A stretch of 7,659 nt of DNA from positions 1 to 7,659 of the forward strand of contig PHDR01000130.1 of assembly GCA_002841035.1 (NCBI GenBank), in the 5' to 3' direction. Of this stretch, positions 4,948 through 7,659 are shown one piece after another. The notes beneath the pieces were generated by a model. The model made no database searches. It was not told the origin of the DNA and was given only the letters and a program-made list of their open reading frames with translations. This stretch comes from Bacteroidetes bacterium HGW-Bacteroidetes-12 (GTDB lineage Bacteria > Bacteroidota > Bacteroidia > Flavobacteriales_E > Vicingaceae). Made by a program: the position numbers and the translations under genes. The first letter of the stretch is position 1, and every line of letters starts with the position of its first letter.

Positions 4948-5511
4948 ATGATTGACAAACTAAAAGCCCGACCAGTTAGCCATTCCAGAACAATTTTATC
5001 AGAACTAATGATTCCTTCCTACACCAATTTTGGAGGGAAAATTCATGGTGGAACTATTTTAAATTTAATGGATAAAGTAGCTTATGTTTGTGCCACTAAA
5101 CACGCTGGAAATTATTGCGTTACTGCTTCAATAGATTCAGTAGATTTTTTATCTGCCGTTGATGTTGGCTCACAATTATCGCTATATGCTTCAGTTAATT
5201 ACGTTGGCAAATCATCATTAATTATTGGTATAAAAGTAGTTTCGGAAGACATTAAACTTGGCGTTGTTAAACACACCAACACTTCCTATTTTACTATGGT
5301 GGCTATGAATAGCGAACATCAACCAACAGAAGTTCCTCCTTTAATTTTAGAAACAAAAGAAGATGTTAGGCGTTTTTTAGAAACAAAAAAAAGAAAAGAA
5401 TTAAAACAAGAGCATAAAAATAAATATGTTGCACTAAAATTAAAAGATGATTTTGAGTGCGATATAGAAAAGTTGTTAGCCACAGAAAATTGTTTAGTTA
5501 ATATTAAATGA
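4948..5511 (+). CDS. Acyl-CoA thioesterase, hotdog fold
   Basis: The 187-residue protein has the signature of the YciA/ACOT branch of hotdog thioesterases: N27-x5-H33-G-G-x6-D42 (NFGGKIHGGTILNLMD), then CVTASIDSVDF (57-67), where these enzymes have T-x-x-x-x-x-x-F. A hotdog strand, VGSQLSLYASVNYVGKSS, follows. These enzymes hydrolyse acyl-CoA to free fatty acid and CoA in the cytoplasm and usually assemble as dimers or higher oligomers. The final 50 or so residues, after PPLILETKEDVRRFLETKKR, are a lysine- and glutamate-rich helical extension. ATG 4948 is the natural start: the hotdog domain begins soon after and the upstream DNA is non-coding. It is the first gene of a likely operon, 16 bases before the pseudouridine synthase gene. 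The chain length of the substrate cannot be read from the sequence. Confidence 0.88.
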   Translation: MIDKLKARPVSHSRTILSELMIPSYTNFGGKIHGGTILNLMDKVAYVCATKHAGNYCVTASIDSVDFLSAVDVGSQLSLYASVNYVGKSSLIIGIKVVSEDIKLGVVKHTNTSYFTMVAMNSEHQPTEVPPLILETKEDVRRFLETKKRKELKQEHKNKYVALKLKDDFECDIEKLLATENCLVNIK

Positions 5512-5527
5512 TTTCATTTTCTATTTA

Positions 5528-6256
5528 ATGAACACCTCCATTCAACCCAACATAACTTCCATAGAAATTGTTTTTGAAGATAATTATATCCTTGCCGTAA
5601 ACAAACCCAATAATTTTTTGGTACATCATTCCAATTATGCCAGAAACATTGAAGAAATAACGCTTTTAGAGTTTTTAAGCAATCAATTGGGTACTGAATA
5701 TTATCCAATTCATCGTTTAGACCGAAAAACTTCTGGAATTATACTTTTAGCCAAACAAAAAGAATTTGTTGCTCCTTTTCAGGAATTATTTAACAAAAAC
5801 GAAATTCACAAAACCTATTTCGCTATTGTGCGAGGTTTTTCGCCCGAAACGGGCAAAATTGATAGTCCTGTTAAAAATGACGATACGGGTGTTTATAAAG
5901 ATGCCTTAACAAATTACCAAACCATTAGTAGTATTGAGTTGGATATTCCTGTTACGCCTTACGATAAATCACGTTACAGCTTGATTAAATTAATGCCAGA
6001 AACTGGCAGAATGCACCAATTACGTAAACATTTAAACAAAATTAACCATCCCATTGTTGGCGATTATAAATATGGAGATCGGTTCCATAACCGAATGTTT
6101 GAAACCGAATTTAACTGCAATTATTTGTTTTTACACGCCCAAAAAATTGAATTTACTCACCCCCTCTCCTACCAAAAAATGTGCTTAACTGCCAATTTTA
6201 CAGACGATTGGTTAAAAATAATTAACAAATTTAATTGGCAATTTCCATGCGAATAG
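5528..6256 (+). CDS. truC: RluA-family pseudouridine synthase, TruC-like
   Basis: The 242-residue protein lacks an S4 domain and starts directly with the synthase fold (IEIVFEDNYILAVNKP). Motif II is YPIHRLDRKTSGIILLA, with the catalytic aspartate at D65. KTYFAIVRG and the substrate-binding segment PETGRMHQLRKHLNKINHPIVGDYKYGD follow. The FHNRMFE stretch after it matches the 'HNRxF' of TruC, which modifies U65 in the T arm of some tRNAs. Assignment to TruC rather than another RluA paralogue rests on that stretch and on the short length. It is cytoplasmic. It is probably in an operon with the upstream thioesterase and overlaps the downstream hslR gene by 10 bases, which suggests translational coupling of two RNA-related proteins. 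Confidence 0.82.
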   Translation: MNTSIQPNITSIEIVFEDNYILAVNKPNNFLVHHSNYARNIEEITLLEFLSNQLGTEYYPIHRLDRKTSGIILLAKQKEFVAPFQELFNKNEIHKTYFAIVRGFSPETGKIDSPVKNDDTGVYKDALTNYQTISSIELDIPVTPYDKSRYSLIKLMPETGRMHQLRKHLNKINHPIVGDYKYGDRFHNRMFETEFNCNYLFLHAQKIEFTHPLSYQKMCLTANFTDDWLKIINKFNWQFPCE

Positions 6257-6615
6257 ATAAATTTAGTTGGGCTGTACGGTTATTTAAAACCAGAACATTG
6301 GCTACCAAAGCTTGCGATGCCGAAAAAGTAAAACTCAATGGCGTTTTTGTGAAACCAAGTAAAGCCGTTGCTGTTGGCGATGAAATTGCTATCAAAGTAA
6401 TTCCTATTTGGAGAACATTTAAGGTGTTGGAACTTCCAAAATCTCGTGTTGGAGCTAAATTGGTTAGTCAATATTTGTTGGAAACAACTGCCGAAGCAGA
6501 TTTACAACTACTAGAGGAAATTCAGCAGCAACAACATCAAAACAAAATATTGGGTATAAAAGGTCGTCCAACTAAGAAAATCCGTAGAGATTTAAATAAT
6601 CTGACTTCAAGTTAA
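6247..6615 (+). CDS. hslR: S4-domain RNA-binding protein, HslR/Hsp15-like
   Basis: The 122-residue protein begins MRIDKFSWAVRLFKTRTLATKAC, the start of an S4 RNA-binding domain (roughly residues 1-60). KVKLNGVFVKPSKAVAVGDEIAI continues the fold. A lysine- and arginine-rich tail, GIKGRPTKKIRRDL, ends the protein. This layout is that of Hsp15, which in E. coli binds stalled 50S subunits carrying nascent chain-tRNA and helps recycle them. The ATG at 6247 is preferred over an in-frame TTG at 6235 because MRIDKxxW is the conserved N-terminus of the family. It overlaps the end of the pseudouridine synthase gene by 10 bases. A glutamine-rich linker (LLEEIQQQQHQNK) precedes the basic tail. Confidence 0.87.
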   Translation: MRIDKFSWAVRLFKTRTLATKACDAEKVKLNGVFVKPSKAVAVGDEIAIKVIPIWRTFKVLELPKSRVGAKLVSQYLLETTAEADLQLLEEIQQQQHQNKILGIKGRPTKKIRRDLNNLTSS

Positions 6616-6659
6616 TCAATTAATTCGTAGTTTTATACTTTAAACTAAACCTAAAAATT

Positions 6660-6962
6660 ATGGAAACTAAAAAAACAATCATCGTTTCAGTATTAACAAC
6701 TTTAGCAACGATACTTGTTGCAGCTTTAATTATGCATTTCTCTTGTGGTAGTTGTAGGGAGGGTTCATCTTGTCCAATGAAATCAAATTGCACGGCAACT
6801 AGTTCTCACTGTGAAAAATCAGCATCTTGCTCTGATAAATCGGAATGTTGTAAAGACAAATCTAAGTGCAGAAAGGGTGATAAAAAATGTTCTAAATCAA
6901 TAGAAGATTCGCATGAAAGCATTGATACAGAAACAAATTTAGAAGAAGTTATCAATGAATAA
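6660..6962 (+). CDS. Membrane-anchored cysteine-ladder protein, function unknown
   Basis: A 100-residue protein with an N-terminal membrane segment (about residues 7-26, IIVSVLTTLATILVAALIMH) preceded by lysines, so the rest is expected outside the inner membrane. The exported part holds ten cysteines at 29, 32, 38, 44, 51, 57, 63, 64, 70 and 77, spaced about six or seven residues apart in a Ser/Lys-rich background, for example CSDKSEC and CKDKSKC. The tail is acidic (DTETNLEEVINE). There is no clear lipobox before C29, so a signal anchor is more likely than a lipoprotein. The regular spacing suggests metal binding or a redox-sensitive disulfide ladder, but this is an inference. It lies 44 bases after hslR in the same direction and ends just before a strong terminator, so it may be the last gene of that operon or have its own promoter. 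Confidence 0.8.
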   Translation: METKKTIIVSVLTTLATILVAALIMHFSCGSCREGSSCPMKSNCTATSSHCEKSASCSDKSECCKDKSKCRKGDKKCSKSIEDSHESIDTETNLEEVINE

Positions 6963-6975
6963 CATCTTAAACATT

Positions 6976-7017
6976 AAAAAAAAGCCTTTGAAATTTATTT
7001 ATTCAAAGGCTTTTTTT
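6976..7017. terminator. Bidirectional intrinsic terminator between convergent genes
   Basis: GCCTTTGAA (6984-6992) pairs with TTCAAAGGC (7002-7010) around a 9-base AT loop. Seven T follow (7011-7017) and eight A precede (6976-6983), so it works on both strands. It ends the cysteine-ladder transcript rightwards and the Usp transcript leftwards. Confidence 0.9.
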
Positions 7018-7038
7018 ATGCTTATATAATGTTGCACA

Positions 7039-7659
7039 TTAATCGTGTAGTACTAATATTGGCACTTCGGCATGAAATGCAATTTGTTTTGTAAAACTTA
7101 TATGAAATAAATTTTGTAAAAAAGAACGCTTTTTATTAATAAGCACTAAAAGGTTTATTTTTTGTTGGTTAACAAATTCATTTGTACCAAAAATAACATC
7201 TTCGTTTTTAAAATAAGCTGTAGAAACATTTTCCATTTCTAAATGATTCGAAATTGATTGAGCAAATTGATTTTCTTTTTCCGTAATAAATTTATCTTCT
7301 TCGGAAACATTAAACAGCGTTATTTTTGGGTTAAAATCTTCCTTAATGGGTTTTAATATAGAAAAAATAGATTTGTTTTTTATCTCCATAAAATCAGTGG
7401 CAACACCAATATTAGTTGGTTTTATAAAGATAGCTGAGTCAGGGATAACCAAAGCAGGGCAATCAATTTCTTTAATTATTGCGTAAGTGTTACTTCCAAA
7501 TACAATTTTTTCTACGGCACTCATTCCCTTTGCCCCCATCACTATTAAATCAATAGGGTGTTTTTCTGTGAATCGTTTTATTATTTCTACCAAACTTCCA
7601 AATGCCGATTTATAACTAAAAGTATGATGTTTGTTATAGCTATGATTTAATTTAATCTC
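7039..7659 (-). CDS. Universal stress protein, tandem UspA type (5' end outside window)
   Basis: The minus-strand frame stays open to the right edge, giving 206 residues; an apparent TTG start at 7593 is internal. The first domain is cut at its N-terminus but keeps the UspA nucleotide-binding signature G-x2-G-x9-G-S in GAKGMSAVEKIVFGS, followed by CPALVIPD. A linker leads to a second Usp-like domain beginning KPTNIGVATDFMEIKN and ending AEVPILVLHD. The second domain lacks the glycine motif: the equivalent region reads LLVLINKKRSFLQNLFHISFTKQIAFHAEVP. The second half therefore probably does not bind ATP in the usual way. Tandem Usp proteins with one degenerate half are common in Bacteroidota, and the full protein would be about 270-290 residues. 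It is cytoplasmic and stress-related, with no partner visible here. Its transcript ends at the shared terminator. Confidence 0.88.
   Translation of the reverse strand, partial: EIKLNHSYNKHHTFSYKSAFGSLVEIIKRFTEKHPIDLIVMGAKGMSAVEKIVFGSNTYAIIKEIDCPALVIPDSAIFIKPTNIGVATDFMEIKNKSIFSILKPIKEDFNPKITLFNVSEEDKFITEKENQFAQSISNHLEMENVSTAYFKNEDVIFGTNEFVNQQKINLLVLINKKRSFLQNLFHISFTKQIAFHAEVPILVLHD

Noticed and set aside
5514..5708. Minus-strand frame of 64 codons inside the pseudouridine synthase gene
   Set aside because: It is antisense to conserved coding sequence, with no recognisable motif.
6280..6471. Minus-strand frame of 63 codons inside hslR
   Set aside because: It is the antisense shadow of the S4 domain.
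6736..6746. Lipobox before the first cysteine of the cysteine-ladder protein
   Set aside because: The residues before C29 are H-F-S, which do not fit the L-(A/S/T)-(G/A/S)-C pattern.

Overview
The window is AT-rich DNA that looks like a Bacteroidota chromosome, probably Flavobacteriales-like. The evidence is the codon choice (AAA, TTA and ATT rich), the lack of clear Shine-Dalgarno sites, one good TAnnTTTG-type -7 box, and the type of housekeeping genes on the right. No taxon can be fixed from this sequence alone. It splits into an accessory left part (1-3714), a structured non-coding spacer (about 3960-4947) and a core-genome right part (4948-7659).

Left part, first block (1-1286): three genes on the + strand. 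The first is the C-terminal end of a ThiF/E1-like adenylyltransferase, cut by the window edge. The second overlaps it by 14 bases and is a DUF6527-type Cys/His protein. The third lies 26 bases further on and is a small four-cysteine, treble-clef-like protein of unknown function. E1-like enzymes of this type sit next to DUF6527 proteins in bacterial ubiquitin-like conjugation operons, which often also encode a multi-ubiquitin-like protein and an E2-like protein. Those partners, if present, lie to the left of this window.

Left part, second block (1380-3714): a complete tyrosine recombinase resembling the integrases that accompany IS91-type transposases, but with no transposase here; a DUF1016/YhcG PD-(D/E)XK nuclease; and a small protein that may have a degenerate nuclease-like fold. 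The nuclease gene is bracketed by an 18/19 direct repeat that coincides with the first codons of the gene after it, which suggests a cassette-like insertion. The block ends at a palindromic bidirectional terminator, shared with a possible small minus-strand gene (3761-3958).

Spacer: about 990 bases without a convincing gene, filled with imperfect inverted repeats (largest 4005-4131 and 4194-4396, plus four shorter hairpins) and recurring GTGAAC and GTGTGTTGGC motifs. It looks like structured mobile or dispersed-repeat DNA rather than ordinary intergenic sequence.

Right part: a likely operon of acyl-CoA thioesterase, TruC-like tRNA pseudouridine synthase and HslR (Hsp15-like S4 protein), followed by a membrane-anchored cysteine-ladder protein. 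A strong bidirectional terminator separates it from a convergent, edge-truncated tandem UspA protein. The left part therefore looks like a defence or mobile island inserted next to housekeeping genes.
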